The notes under the pieces: generated by a model | The model's input: only the letters and a program-made list of their open reading frames with translations | Told to the model about the DNA's origin: nothing | Databases searched by the model: none | Part shown: piece by piece, positions 29,535 through 39,017 of the stretch | How positions within the stretch are numbered: the stretch's first letter is position 1 | Layout: each line of letters starts with the position of its first letter | Source: Candidatus Scalindua sp. | GTDB taxonomy: Bacteria > Planctomycetota > Brocadiia > Brocadiales > Scalinduaceae | Direction of reading: 5' to 3' | Length of the DNA: 64,000 bases | NCBI GenBank assembly: GCA_018670825.1 | Contig: JABHIW010000140.1 | Coordinates: 17,946 to 81,945, forward strand | Translations under genes and position numbers: made by a program

Positions 29535-30776
29535 CTAAATTAGATGCATTTCCTTGCGTACAACCACTATACCGCTATCAGTTACCGTAAAATGTTTAGA
29601 GTCTTCTTCCCTGTCGTAACCAATACTCATGTTGTCTGGAATGTTTACTGATTTATCTATTATGGCTTTTCTAATTTTTACATTTCTACCTATCCTGACA
29701 TTTTCCATTATGATTGAATCATAAATTTCAGAATGAGGATCTACTCTGATGTCAGGTGACAAAATACATCCCTCTACCTTTGCACCGCTTATTATGCATC
29801 CTCCGGAAACAATAGAATTTATAATCATATCTGTCCGTTCATCTGGCAAATCCTTTTGATACACTGTTTTTGCCGGTGGATATTGTGCCTTATAAGTGCG
29901 GATTGGCCAATCTTTATCGTAAATATTAAACGCTGGTGACTCTTGGACGAGGTCCATATTCGCCTTCCAATAAGCGTCCAGAGTACCGATATCACGCCAG
30001 TAGCTTAAATCATTGTTATTTTTATCGGTAAAAGGGTATGCGTATACCCTTTTAGAATGTATCATTTCAGGTATTATGTTCTTCCCAAAATCATGGTTTG
30101 TATTTTGCTTAGCATCTCCTATTATCGCTTTAACCAGAGTCCTGGTATTAAATAAATATATTCCCATAGAGGCGAATGTCACCTCCGGATTATTTGGAGA
30201 AGGGATTGGTGCAGAAGGTTTCTCATGAAATCCAATAATCCTATTGTCTTCATTTGTTTGTATGATACCAAATCTTTTCCCTTCATCTAGCGGAACATCC
30301 ATACATGCTATTGTAAGATCGGCTTTCTTTTCCCGATGGAAGAGGGCCATCTTCCTATAATCCATCTTGTAAATATGGTCTCCGGAAAGTATCAAAACCA
30401 TTTCTGGCTGTTCTTTCTCAAGTGTATATATGTTCTGGTAAACTGCATCTGCAGTCCCCTGATACCACTGATCACTGATCCTCTGCTGAGGAGGTATCTG
30501 TTCAATATATTCATTTAATTCATTATTAAAAACATTCCATCCAAGCCTCAAATGCCTATCTAAAGAAAAGGATTTGTATTGCGTTAAAACTACTATTTTG
30601 CGTAATCCTGAATTCAGACAATTACTTAACGTAAAGTCTATTATTCTGTATATGCCTCCAAAAGGTACCGCTGGCTTTGCCCTGTCTTTCGTCAGCGGAT
30701 ACAGCCTCTCTCCCTGACCACCTGCCAGAATTATAGTAAGTATTTTGTCGTATGTTTGTATATTACTTAAAGACAT
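29535..30776 (-). CDS. glgC: Glucose-1-phosphate adenylyltransferase
   Basis: Makes ADP-glucose, the donor for glycogen synthesis. The 413-residue protein has the nucleotide motif GGQGERLYPLTKDRAKPAVPFGG split over residues 19-41, YQGTADAVYQN, the LSGDHIYKMDY metal site, SMGIYLF, and a left-handed beta-helix C-terminus (VEGCILSPDIRV). A two-component pair and a galT-like gene lie upstream on the same strand. Confidence 0.96.
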   Translation of the reverse strand: MSLSNIQTYDKILTIILAGGQGERLYPLTKDRAKPAVPFGGIYRIIDFTLSNCLNSGLRKIVVLTQYKSFSLDRHLRLGWNVFNNELNEYIEQIPPQQRISDQWYQGTADAVYQNIYTLEKEQPEMVLILSGDHIYKMDYRKMALFHREKKADLTIACMDVPLDEGKRFGIIQTNEDNRIIGFHEKPSAPIPSPNNPEVTFASMGIYLFNTRTLVKAIIGDAKQNTNHDFGKNIIPEMIHSKRVYAYPFTDKNNNDLSYWRDIGTLDAYWKANMDLVQESPAFNIYDKDWPIRTYKAQYPPAKTVYQKDLPDERTDMIINSIVSGGCIISGAKVEGCILSPDIRVDPHSEIYDSIIMENVRIGRNVKIRKAIIDKSVNIPDNMSIGYDREEDSKHFTVTDSGIVVVRKEMHLI

Positions 30777-30865
30777 GTTTTTAACTCTAATATTAAATTT
30801 TATTAATTTAGATTATAGATTTAAACCTTGAATATTCTCTATAATGAGAACCTATTTTCTTTACC

Positions 30866-31234
30866 CTATGAGTCCTTGGCTTTATTTGCCAATACTTCTT
30901 TGATTTTACCTTTTAATTCTGACAGCTCTGAAGATTTGACTACATAGGCATCTGCCACCCATGACATAAAACTGTCTTTATAATTTGTATAAGCGGTGTT
31001 AATAATAACAGGAATAGCCTTGTTTTTACTTAAAATCCTGCCCATTGCCTCAATACCATCCATCTTAGGCATGTTTATATCCATTATAACAATATCCGGT
31101 AGTTGTTTCTGAACTTTTTCAAGAGCTTCTTTACCATCAGATGCCGTTACAACGTCATAGCCGTCATGTTTTAATTCTTGTTCATAGAGTAAGCGTTGAT
31201 TCTTGTCATCTTCAACGAGAAGGATAGTCGTCAT
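30866..31234 (-). CDS. Single-domain response regulator
   Basis: A 122-residue CheY-like receiver with acidic pocket Asp9/Asp10 (LLVEDDKN), phosphoacceptor Asp52 (IVIMDINMPKMDG), the switch threonine in INTAY and Lys in VVKSSE. No output domain, so it acts through protein contacts or as a phosphorelay intermediate. Its start overlaps the histidine kinase gene by 23 bases, so the two are a cognate pair. Confidence 0.93.
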   Translation of the reverse strand: MTTILLVEDDKNQRLLYEQELKHDGYDVVTASDGKEALEKVQKQLPDIVIMDINMPKMDGIEAMGRILSKNKAIPVIINTAYTNYKDSFMSWVADAYVVKSSELSELKGKIKEVLANKAKDS

Positions 31235-33164
31235 TACTACAAACTCCTTTCCTCGATATAACCGGTAGTGTCATTGTCATAGTTGTCCCCTCACCCGATA
31301 TGCTTTTGACATCAATGTTGCCACCATGGTCTTCGATAATTTTCAGACTTATAGACAGGCCCACACCCGTGCCGTTAGGTTTTGTTGTAAAGAAGGGATC
31401 GAAAATATTTTGTAATACTTCCTTTGGTATACTCTTACCATTATCAACTATGTCTATTTCAATTGATGTCATTGCACGTCTTATTTTTATATCCAGATCA
31501 CCACCATCAGGCATCGCCTCTACAGCATTCATCAGCATATTAAGAAAAACTTGTTTTATTTGTGTAGGATCACCAGAGATATCGGGTACATCTGCTTCAA
31601 ATTCTTTACGTACATTTATGTTCTTTTCCTGGAAGTAGTTTTCCATTAATATGCATGTATTTACCATAATTTCGCATACTTGTGTATCAACCTTTTCCGG
31701 CTTAGAAGGTTTACCAAAATCGGTAATGTTATTTAGTATTTTTTCTAAACGCTTTACTTCTTCGATGATAATGTTAATGTTAGCTTCGATTTTTGAATCT
31801 GTAAAGGTAAAACGGGAGAGTGCTTTGGCAAACCCGCCGATAGTTACCAGTGGGTTTCTTATCTCATGGGCTACATATGATGACATAGAACCGATAGCAG
31901 CCAGTCTTTCTGAACTTATAAGTCTCCGCTGTGCTTCTGTAAGTTGATTAATTTTGTCTTCCAGCCTTTTGTATGTTTCTGCATTTTCAATTGCCAATGC
32001 AGCCTGATTGACAAACATTGTTAATATGCTGACACGGTCGTCAGATATTGGTTCTCCTGTATAGATGTTATCTGCGACAATAACACCAATAGTTTCATTC
32101 TTTGCGATAAGAGGCACGCAAACAAATTCATTAACTCCCAGAGCCTTTCTGAATTCCTGTGTTACCCGTGGATCATTAACGGCATCTTTAATGATTATGG
32201 GTTTCTTTTCTTTTGCGCAGAATATGACAACTTCCCTCGTATCTGACAATGAATACACCATAAGTTTTGCCATAGTATTAAAAGGAGTGTCTATATTATG
32301 GCTGAAATCTAATTCTTTAAATATATCTTTTAGAGAGCTATGTTTACTTGACAACTCCTTCCAGGTTTGGTTTGCTTCTTCAAGAGAAGATGGCCCTACC
32401 GCCAATTTACCATTCAAGACATTGTGTTTTTTATTAACCAAAAAGAGCATAGCACGATTAAACCCAAATGCGTAACCGGAAGTCACGCATGTCAAAATCA
32501 AGTGAAGTAGTTTGTCAAGATGCAGAGTCCCCTGCATTGCTTCACCAAGCTTCTGCAATAACAAAAGCTTATGTACGGTCTTTTCACTCTCAGTAGAATC
32601 TATGGTAAGTATCAAAACACTATTAATATTTCCATCTCTATTGTGGATAGGTATGGCCACATGTTGCACACACATTTTTTTCATACTTCCAGATTCAATC
32701 CAGGTCTCAATTATACCACCCGCTTTTCCATTGAAGACACTTGCTGCCGGACAACTATCAGTCCCGATTTCATCACAATGATATACATCGTGGCAGTATT
32801 TACCTAAAGGTGAATCCTTCAAATTCAACCAATCGTAGAAGGTCTTGTTGGCCCATGTAATTTTCAGCTCTTTATTAAGCAAGCATAAGCCGACACCAAT
32901 AACGTCAATTATCTTATCCTTATTTCTTCTCTCTAATTTCCTCCGTTCCTTTAAACCGCTTGACACCTTAGGGAGTTCAACACCTCCGAGATCCTCTGTA
33001 ATTTCAGCATCTTGCTGAGCGGAATCTACTCTTAAATCAAGACATACCTCCTCAATCTTTTTTGAGAGGTTTTCATCCAGGGGCATTCCTCTGTACTCGC
33101 GGAGAATATTTCTTATCCTGGTTATTGTTGTCTCGGAATTATTTCTTGATGGATCGTTATTCAT
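31212..33164 (-). CDS. Soluble PAS-GAF sensor histidine kinase
   Basis: A 650-residue kinase without an obvious TM. A charged N-terminus precedes a PAS-like domain (about 88-190, NKELKITWANKTFYDWL), a GAF domain (about 215-395, FVCVPLIAKNETIGVIVADN), a HisKA helix with His433 (SYVAHEIRNPLV), and HATPase motifs (NMLMNAVEAMPDG, DNGKSIP, FFTTKPNGTGVGLS). The PAS CHDVYHCDEIGTDSCPA stretch has several Cys/His residues and may bind a metal or be redox-sensitive. The overlapping receiver gene is its likely target; a link to glycogen control is inferred from position. Confidence 0.92.
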   Translation of the reverse strand: MNNDPSRNNSETTITRIRNILREYRGMPLDENLSKKIEEVCLDLRVDSAQQDAEITEDLGGVELPKVSSGLKERRKLERRNKDKIIDVIGVGLCLLNKELKITWANKTFYDWLNLKDSPLGKYCHDVYHCDEIGTDSCPAASVFNGKAGGIIETWIESGSMKKMCVQHVAIPIHNRDGNINSVLILTIDSTESEKTVHKLLLLQKLGEAMQGTLHLDKLLHLILTCVTSGYAFGFNRAMLFLVNKKHNVLNGKLAVGPSSLEEANQTWKELSSKHSSLKDIFKELDFSHNIDTPFNTMAKLMVYSLSDTREVVIFCAKEKKPIIIKDAVNDPRVTQEFRKALGVNEFVCVPLIAKNETIGVIVADNIYTGEPISDDRVSILTMFVNQAALAIENAETYKRLEDKINQLTEAQRRLISSERLAAIGSMSSYVAHEIRNPLVTIGGFAKALSRFTFTDSKIEANINIIIEEVKRLEKILNNITDFGKPSKPEKVDTQVCEIMVNTCILMENYFQEKNINVRKEFEADVPDISGDPTQIKQVFLNMLMNAVEAMPDGGDLDIKIRRAMTSIEIDIVDNGKSIPKEVLQNIFDPFFTTKPNGTGVGLSISLKIIEDHGGNIDVKSISGEGTTMTMTLPVISRKGVCSNDDYPSR

Positions 33165-33166
33165 GG

Positions 33167-34165
33167 TTATGGGATTGCATTTCTCAAGGTTTCAGCAGCC
33201 TGTTCAGGAGGCATTGGGTTAATATAAAACCCTGTGCCCCATTCAAAACCTGCTATATTTGTAAGCCTGGGTATTATTTCTATGTGCCAATGGAAACTAT
33301 CTGATCCGTTTATATTAAATGGAGCGCTATGGATGATATAATTGTATGGAGGAAGGTCTAAAGCGGTTTCTAATCTGGTAAGCGCATCCTTTAAGACTTT
33401 CGCCAGTTCATCTAACTCGAATTTCTGTAAGTTTTCAAAATGGCTTTCGTGTTTTTTGGGAAGAATCCAGATCTCAAAAGGAAATCTGGAAGCAAAAGGA
33501 GCAAAGGCAACAAAATTATCTGTTGAGATAACGAGTCTACTGTTTGTGTCTATTTCCTGCTGTATCATGTCACAAAAGAGACATCTTTCTCTCTGTTGAT
33601 AAAATGTCTTGGCATTTGCCATCTCATTTGCTACCAGTTGCGGGACAATCGGTGTCACAATCAGTTGTGAATGAGTGTGATCAAGTGAAGCACCTGCAGA
33701 AGCACCGACATTTTTAAATAACAATCCATAAACAAACCTTTTGTCATTCTTTAAATCAATTAGTCGATCTCTGTAGCACAATAAGACCTCTTCGACATTT
33801 CCATTATCAAGTGATGTTAGGGACTGAATATGCCTGGGGCTTTCTATGATGACTTCATGAGCACCAATACCACTCATCATATCGTAGATACCTTCTCCTC
33901 GCTTATTTTGATCACCTTCTATCTGTAACGCAGGAAACTTATTAGGGACAACCCTTACCCTCCAACCACTGGTGTTTGGCATTGCACCATTATCTCTATA
34001 CGCTAGAATTTCAGGTGGTGTCTTGTCTTCGTTACCTTCGCAGAAAGGGCAGAAACTGCTTTTTATTATTTGTGGGTTGGTCTTGAAATCAGTAGGCCTT
34101 GTAGCTCTTTCAGTAGCTACAATTACCCAACGGCCGGAAATAGGCTCCCTTCTTAATTCTGGCAT
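33167..34165 (-). CDS. galT: GalT-family nucleotidyltransferase, possibly ADP-glucose-directed
   Basis: A 332-residue HIT-superfamily protein of the galactose-1-phosphate uridylyltransferase family: ELRREPISGRWVIVATERA, zinc-type FCPFCEGNEDKTP, WRVRVVPNKFPAL and CLFCDMI. The catalytic motif is DHTHSQ instead of the classical HPHGQ, and the C-terminal SFHWHIEIIP is present. A His-Ser/Thr-His form is, as I recall, also seen in plant GalT-like ADP-glucose phosphorylase, and this gene sits beside glgC. It could act on ADP-glucose. The 2-base gap to the kinase gene shows an operon. Confidence 0.8.
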   Translation of the reverse strand: MPELRREPISGRWVIVATERATRPTDFKTNPQIIKSSFCPFCEGNEDKTPPEILAYRDNGAMPNTSGWRVRVVPNKFPALQIEGDQNKRGEGIYDMMSGIGAHEVIIESPRHIQSLTSLDNGNVEEVLLCYRDRLIDLKNDKRFVYGLLFKNVGASAGASLDHTHSQLIVTPIVPQLVANEMANAKTFYQQRERCLFCDMIQQEIDTNSRLVISTDNFVAFAPFASRFPFEIWILPKKHESHFENLQKFELDELAKVLKDALTRLETALDLPPYNYIIHSAPFNINGSDSFHWHIEIIPRLTNIAGFEWGTGFYINPMPPEQAAETLRNAIP

Positions 34166-34275
34166 TTATTTCTCCGAAACTGATGAAAATTCTATTCTCA
34201 ACAAATCAATGTATTTTGTCTGAATGTATCTCAATTATTAACATACACATTTTTATTTGACATCTTCTATAGATA

Positions 34276-34305
34276 AGTCAAAAGATTTTGACTTGGTAGT
34301 ATAAT
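34276..34305 (+). promoter_or_regulatory. Palindrome overlapping a possible glgB-operon promoter
   Basis: AGTCAAAA and TTTTGACT form a perfect 8-bp inverted repeat around GA, and a perfect TATAAT starts 7 bases later. The palindrome would overlap the -35 region, as in activator- or repressor-controlled promoters. The start lies some 290 bases before glgB. No -35 box with normal spacing is present. Confidence 0.35.
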
Positions 34306-34481
34306 GCATTTCAAGTGGATTTCAAAGCGACAATTGTTTTCCAGATTTTAATATCCAAGAATTCCCGTATTTATGTATAATGTGCGCATTACTAAATATA
34401 TTAAAATCGGCTTGGTTCCTGGCTTTTTAAAAAACCAAATCTTGGTTGCCTGCCCGACATGTCGCTCAGGCGGGCAGTTAT

Positions 34482-34535
34482 CCCCGGACAGAAAACGCCG
34501 AGGACTTTCCCCGGACAAAAGGTGCCGAGGTAATT
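34482..34535. repeat. Two tandem 27-base units upstream of glgB
   Basis: Units 34482-34508 and 34509-34535 both begin ccccggaca and contain gccgagg. Each carries GGA words (34486, 34502, 34513), the core of CsrA sites, but they lie more than 70 bases before the glgB start. Confidence 0.45.
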
Positions 34536-34590
34536 ACTCGGGCAAAATAGTTTTATAAAAATCAAGATTTTTACATTATGTCATTAAGAA

Positions 34591-36528
34591 ATGAAAGATA
34601 GAGAAAACCGAACAGAAAGCGTAATCCACGATATTAACTTTATTACGGATCATGATATATATCTTTTCAAGGAAGGAAACCACCACAGGCTATATGACAA
34701 GCTTGGTGTGCACATCATAACCAATAATGATAAGAGCGGAGCTGTTTTTGTTTTGTGGGCACCCAATGCAGAAAGAGTCTCCGTAACAGGAGATTTTAAT
34801 ACATGGGACCGAGAGTCTCACCCGTTAAAGGTAAGATGCGACGGCTCCGGGGTATGGGAGGGATTCATACCCGGTATTAAAAATGGAGACATATATAAAT
34901 ACCACATACATTCCAGATGTAACAACTATAAAGTTGACAAAGGTGACCCATTTGCGTTTTATTGGGAGCAATCTCCTAAAACCGCCTCTCTCGTATGGGA
35001 ACTTCATTATCAATGGAATGATAGCGAATGGATAGCAAACAGGAATAAATATAATTCTCTCAATGTTCCTTTCTCCATTTATGAAGTGCATCTAGGGTCA
35101 TGGAAACGAGCAATCGAAAAAGAAAGTGAATTTCTTACCTATAGAGAAATAGCACATGAACTTGCAGATTACGTAAAGGAGATGGGGTTTACTCATGTAG
35201 AACTGTTGCCAATTACGGAACATCCCTTTTACGGTTCATGGGGCTACCAGACCGTAGGATATTTTGCTCCTACAAGCAGGTATGGGACCCCTCAGGATTT
35301 CATGTACCTGATTGATTATCTCCACCAACACGAGATTGGAGTTATCCTGGATTGGGTACCATCACACTTTCCCTCTGATGAACACGGTCTTGCCTATTTT
35401 GACGGCACCCATCTCTATGAACATGCTGATCCGAAGAAAGGATTTCATCCTGAATGGAAAAGTTATATTTTCAACTATAGCAGAAATGAGGTGCGTGCTT
35501 TCCTTATAAGCAGTGCAATCTTCTGGCTTGAAAAATACCATATTGATGCGATAAGGGTAGATGCAGTGGCTTCCATGCTTTACCTTGACTATTCAAGAAA
35601 GGAAGGAGAGTGGATACCAAACAAATACGGAGGTAATGAGGACCTGGATGCCGTAAACTTTATAAAAGAATTAAATGAAGCTGTTTACGTCTCTTGTCCC
35701 GATGTTCAGACCATAGCAGAAGAATCAACAGCGTGGCCTAAGGTATCAAGGCCAACATCTGCAGGAGGTCTTGGATTTGGTATGAAATGGAATATGGGAT
35801 GGATGCATGATACGCTTAAGTACTTTTCAAAGGATCCTGTTTACAGGAAATCTCATCATGATGAAATTACTTTCAGTATATGGTATGGATTCACAGAAAA
35901 TTTCCTTCTTCCCCTATCCCATGACGAAGTTGTCCATGGCAAAGGTTCTCTTATAGGAAAAATGCCGGGTGATGAATGGCAGAAATATGCTAATCTTAGA
36001 ATTCTATTTGGATATATGTATGGCCACCCGGGAAAAAAACTTCTATTCATGGGATGTGAATTTGCACAAGGGAAGGAATGGAATCACGATGAAGGTTTAG
36101 AATGGTTCGTTTTACAATATCCTCTTCATAAGGGTATACAAAACTGGGTAAAAGACCTGAATCATTTTTACAAGAAGGAACCGGCGTTGTATGAGTCAGA
36201 TTTTTCAGTAGACGGATTTGAATGGATAGACGTCCATGATTGGGAACAAAGTATTATAAGCTTTATCAGAAAATGTAAGAACACTGATGATGTAGTCCTT
36301 ATCGTTTGTAATGCTACCCCTGTACCAAGACACAACTACAATGTAGGTGTTCCACGGGGAGGTTTTTGGAAGGAAGCTTTAAACAGCGATGCGGAAATAT
36401 ACGGCGGAAGTGGTTGTGGTAATTCGGGAGGAGTTAAAGCCGTCGCAGTACCTATACATGGAAGAACACATTTACTTAACCTGACATTACCACCTTTGGG
36501 TATTTTATTCTTTAAACACACAAACTGA
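34591..36528 (+). CDS. glgB: 1,4-alpha-glucan branching enzyme
   Basis: Introduces alpha-1,6 branches into glycogen. The 645-residue GH13 enzyme has an N-terminal CBM48-type domain (about 35-125, [20 protein letters not shown]), the (beta/alpha)8 barrel with the nucleophile Asp324 in [10 protein letters not shown], the acid Glu in IAEESTAW and [11 protein letters not shown], and a C-terminal beta domain. It lacks the extra N1 domain of longer branching enzymes. Only 2 bases separate it from the GH57 gene. Confidence 0.96.
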   Translation: MKDRENRTESVIHDINFITDHDIYLFKEGNHHRLYDKLGVHIITNNDKSGAVFVLWAPNAERVSVTGDFNTWDRESHPLKVRCDGSGVWEGFIPGIKNGDIYKYHIHSRCNNYKVDKGDPFAFYWEQSPKTASLVWELHYQWNDSEWIANRNKYNSLNVPFSIYEVHLGSWKRAIEKESEFLTYREIAHELADYVKEMGFTHVELLPITEHPFYGSWGYQTVGYFAPTSRYGTPQDFMYLIDYLHQHEIGVILDWVPSHFPSDEHGLAYFDGTHLYEHADPKKGFHPEWKSYIFNYSRNEVRAFLISSAIFWLEKYHIDAIRVDAVASMLYLDYSRKEGEWIPNKYGGNEDLDAVNFIKELNEAVYVSCPDVQTIAEESTAWPKVSRPTSAGGLGFGMKWNMGWMHDTLKYFSKDPVYRKSHHDEITFSIWYGFTENFLLPLSHDEVVHGKGSLIGKMPGDEWQKYANLRILFGYMYGHPGKKLLFMGCEFAQGKEWNHDEGLEWFVLQYPLHKGIQNWVKDLNHFYKKEPALYESDFSVDGFEWIDVHDWEQSIISFIRKCKNTDDVVLIVCNATPVPRHNYNVGVPRGGFWKEALNSDAEIYGGSGCGNSGGVKAVAVPIHGRTHLLNLTLPPLGILFFKHTN

Positions 36529-36530
36529 AC

Positions 36531-38948
36531 ATGAATAAATATATTTGTATACATGGGCACTTTTACCAACCACCGAGAGAAAATCCCTGGCTTGAAGAGA
36601 TCGAGGTTCAGGATTCAGCATATCCCTATCATGATTGGAATGAAAAGATTACAGCAGAGTGTTATGCCCCGAATACAGCCTCACGTATTCTTGACTCAGA
36701 GAACAGAATAATAGGAATAACGAATACATACGCTAAAATCAGTTTTGACTTTGGCCCAACACTATTGTCATGGATGGAAAGGCACAAGCCGGATGTTTAT
36801 CAGGCTATTCTTGATGCTGATAAGCTAAGCATGGAAAACTTCTCCGGACACGGTTCTGCAATAGCCCAGGCATATAACCATATGATAATGCCCCTTGCAA
36901 ATAAAAGGGACAAGTATACGCAGGTAATATGGGGAATAAAGGATTTTGAAAAAAGGTTTAACAGATACCCCGAAGGAATGTGGCTTCCGGAAACTGCCGT
37001 GGATTTAGAGACCCTTGAAGTGCTGGTAAGTCTGGGGATTAAGTTTACCGTCATTGCCCAGAGACAGGCAGGAAGAGTAAAGAGAATAGGTGAGACAGGA
37101 AATTGGGTTGATGCAACCGATGAAAAAATTGATTCCACGATGAATTATCTTTGCCATCTACCATCAGGACAATCCATCAATATCTTCTTCTATAATGGTA
37201 AAATCGCACAGGAAGTATCTTTTGGTGGATTGCTGAGTGACGGAGAAGGATTTGCCAAAACATTACTTTCTGCGTTCAATGACGTTAATGATCATCCACA
37301 AATTGTTCATATTGCGACAGACGGGGAGACGTTTGGACACCACCACAGGTTTGGCGAAATGGCGCTTTCTTATTGCCTGTATCATATTGAATCCGGCAAT
37401 CTTGCAAAGATCACTAACTACGGTGAGTACCTTGACAAACACTCTCCAACACACATAGTTGAAATTATTGACAACTCATCATGGAGCTGTGTACATGGTG
37501 TTGAGAGATGGAGAGACAATTGTGGTTGTAGCACAGGATCAAATCCGGGATGGGATCAAGCCTGGAGAAAACCATTAAGAGTGGCTATGGACTGGCTGAG
37601 AGACAGGATTATTCCTGTTTTCAGAAGTGAAGCATCAAAATATTTTGAAGATCCCTGGAATGTAAGGGATGAATATATTGAGGTTATACTTGACCGGTCT
37701 CGTAATAATGTTGAATCCTTCCTGAAAAAACATGCTGCAAGGGAGCTCTCAAGGAGTGAAATGGTAAGAGCATTAAAACTTCTTGAGATGCAGAGAAACG
37801 CCATGTTGATGTATACCAGTTGTGGCTGGTTCTTTGATGATATTTCCGGAATTGAACCCATACAAATAATGAAATATGCATTAAAAACTATTCAATATGC
37901 AGAAGAGTTGCAGGAATTGTCACTTAATCAGGAATATTTGAAATTTCTCAGTAAGGCACAAAGCAATACACCAGAAAGCACCATGGAAATTTTCAGCACG
38001 TTTGTAGAAACAGCCAGAAGTAATCTCCTGAGGGTAGGGACTCATTATTGTATATCCTCTGTTTTCAAAGAATACCCTGAAGACTCGAAGATATTCTGTT
38101 ATACCGCAAAGAGTGAGAAGTATAACAGAATGGAGGCAGGCAAACTAAGGTTGGTTACAGGCAAAGCAGAGATCATCTCAGATATTACTCTGGAAGAAAA
38201 AACTATCTGTTTTGCTGTATTATATCTTGGAGACCACGATATCAATGGAGGTGCAAGGGAATTTGCAGGAGAGAATGAATTTACAATAATGCAGGATGAG
38301 ATAAAAGAGGCATTTAACAACGGTATTACAGAAACTATAAGGTGTATGGATACACATTTTAAAGGAAATATCTATTCAATATGGCATCTTTTCAAAGATG
38401 AGCAGAGAAAGATTCTGAACCAATTATCCGGATTGACATATGATGAAATTGCCAACTCTTATCGCCAGATATATAAAAATAATTATGCGATAATGAATAC
38501 TTTTCATGGCTTACATATAAAACTTCCAAAGCCTTTTTTTGTAGCGACTGAATATATTCTGAACGAGGACATGCAGCAATTATTTAGAGAAGATACTCTC
38601 GATGTTGATAGCCTTGGAAGGCTAATTGATGAAGCAGAGAAGTGGAACATTCAGATTGATACAACCACGCTTAGTTATGTGATGAGTTCATGGTTAAACA
38701 CAATAATGGATAAAATCCAAAAACAGTCAGAAGATTCGCAACTGTTTGAAATGATAGACAAAACCTTAGAGATAGTAAAACCCTTATCTTTATCACTTGA
38801 TCTCTGGCAAGCCCAGAATAAGTACTTTTCTCTATGGAATGAAGCTTACCGTACGATGGAAGATAAGGCGGAGAAAGGTGACAGCATTGCCGGGAGTTGG
38901 GTTGAAAACTTTCTCAAACTGGGATATTATTTGAATGTAAAGATTTAA
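36531..38948 (+). CDS. GH57-type glycoside hydrolase (DUF3536)
   Basis: An 805-residue protein with the GH57 opening YICIHGHFYQPPRENPWL, the central EGMWLPETAVDLETLE, and IATDGETFGHHHRFGE; DUF3536 covers the C-terminal half. GH57 enzymes of this group are annotated as alpha-amylase/alpha-mannosidase-like and hydrolyse or transfer alpha-glucans. In this cluster it probably trims or debranches glycogen. Tightly coupled to glgB and followed by malQ 69 bases later. Confidence 0.9.
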   Translation: MNKYICIHGHFYQPPRENPWLEEIEVQDSAYPYHDWNEKITAECYAPNTASRILDSENRIIGITNTYAKISFDFGPTLLSWMERHKPDVYQAILDADKLSMENFSGHGSAIAQAYNHMIMPLANKRDKYTQVIWGIKDFEKRFNRYPEGMWLPETAVDLETLEVLVSLGIKFTVIAQRQAGRVKRIGETGNWVDATDEKIDSTMNYLCHLPSGQSINIFFYNGKIAQEVSFGGLLSDGEGFAKTLLSAFNDVNDHPQIVHIATDGETFGHHHRFGEMALSYCLYHIESGNLAKITNYGEYLDKHSPTHIVEIIDNSSWSCVHGVERWRDNCGCSTGSNPGWDQAWRKPLRVAMDWLRDRIIPVFRSEASKYFEDPWNVRDEYIEVILDRSRNNVESFLKKHAARELSRSEMVRALKLLEMQRNAMLMYTSCGWFFDDISGIEPIQIMKYALKTIQYAEELQELSLNQEYLKFLSKAQSNTPESTMEIFSTFVETARSNLLRVGTHYCISSVFKEYPEDSKIFCYTAKSEKYNRMEAGKLRLVTGKAEIISDITLEEKTICFAVLYLGDHDINGGAREFAGENEFTIMQDEIKEAFNNGITETIRCMDTHFKGNIYSIWHLFKDEQRKILNQLSGLTYDEIANSYRQIYKNNYAIMNTFHGLHIKLPKPFFVATEYILNEDMQQLFREDTLDVDSLGRLIDEAEKWNIQIDTTTLSYVMSSWLNTIMDKIQKQSEDSQLFEMIDKTLEIVKPLSLSLDLWQAQNKYFSLWNEAYRTMEDKAEKGDSIAGSWVENFLKLGYYLNVKI

Positions 38949-39017
38949 TATAAGTACTCAATAAGTGGAGGAATGGCTTCTCCTGCTTATTAAGTACTTA
39001 TACATTAAGGAGAAAAC

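Larger units (their letters stand above)
34166..34590. other. Divergent control region between galT and glgB with repeats
   Basis: No gene is evident. It holds a perfect palindrome AGTCAAAA-GA-TTTTGACT (34276-34293), a TATAAT (34300-34305), a GC hairpin (34448-34477) and a tandem repeat (34482-34535). Both glycogen operons start from this gap. Confidence 0.55.

Noticed and set aside
34373..34558. 61-codon frame upstream of glgB
   Set aside because: It covers the GC hairpin and the tandem repeats; no ribosome binding site and no recognisable protein.
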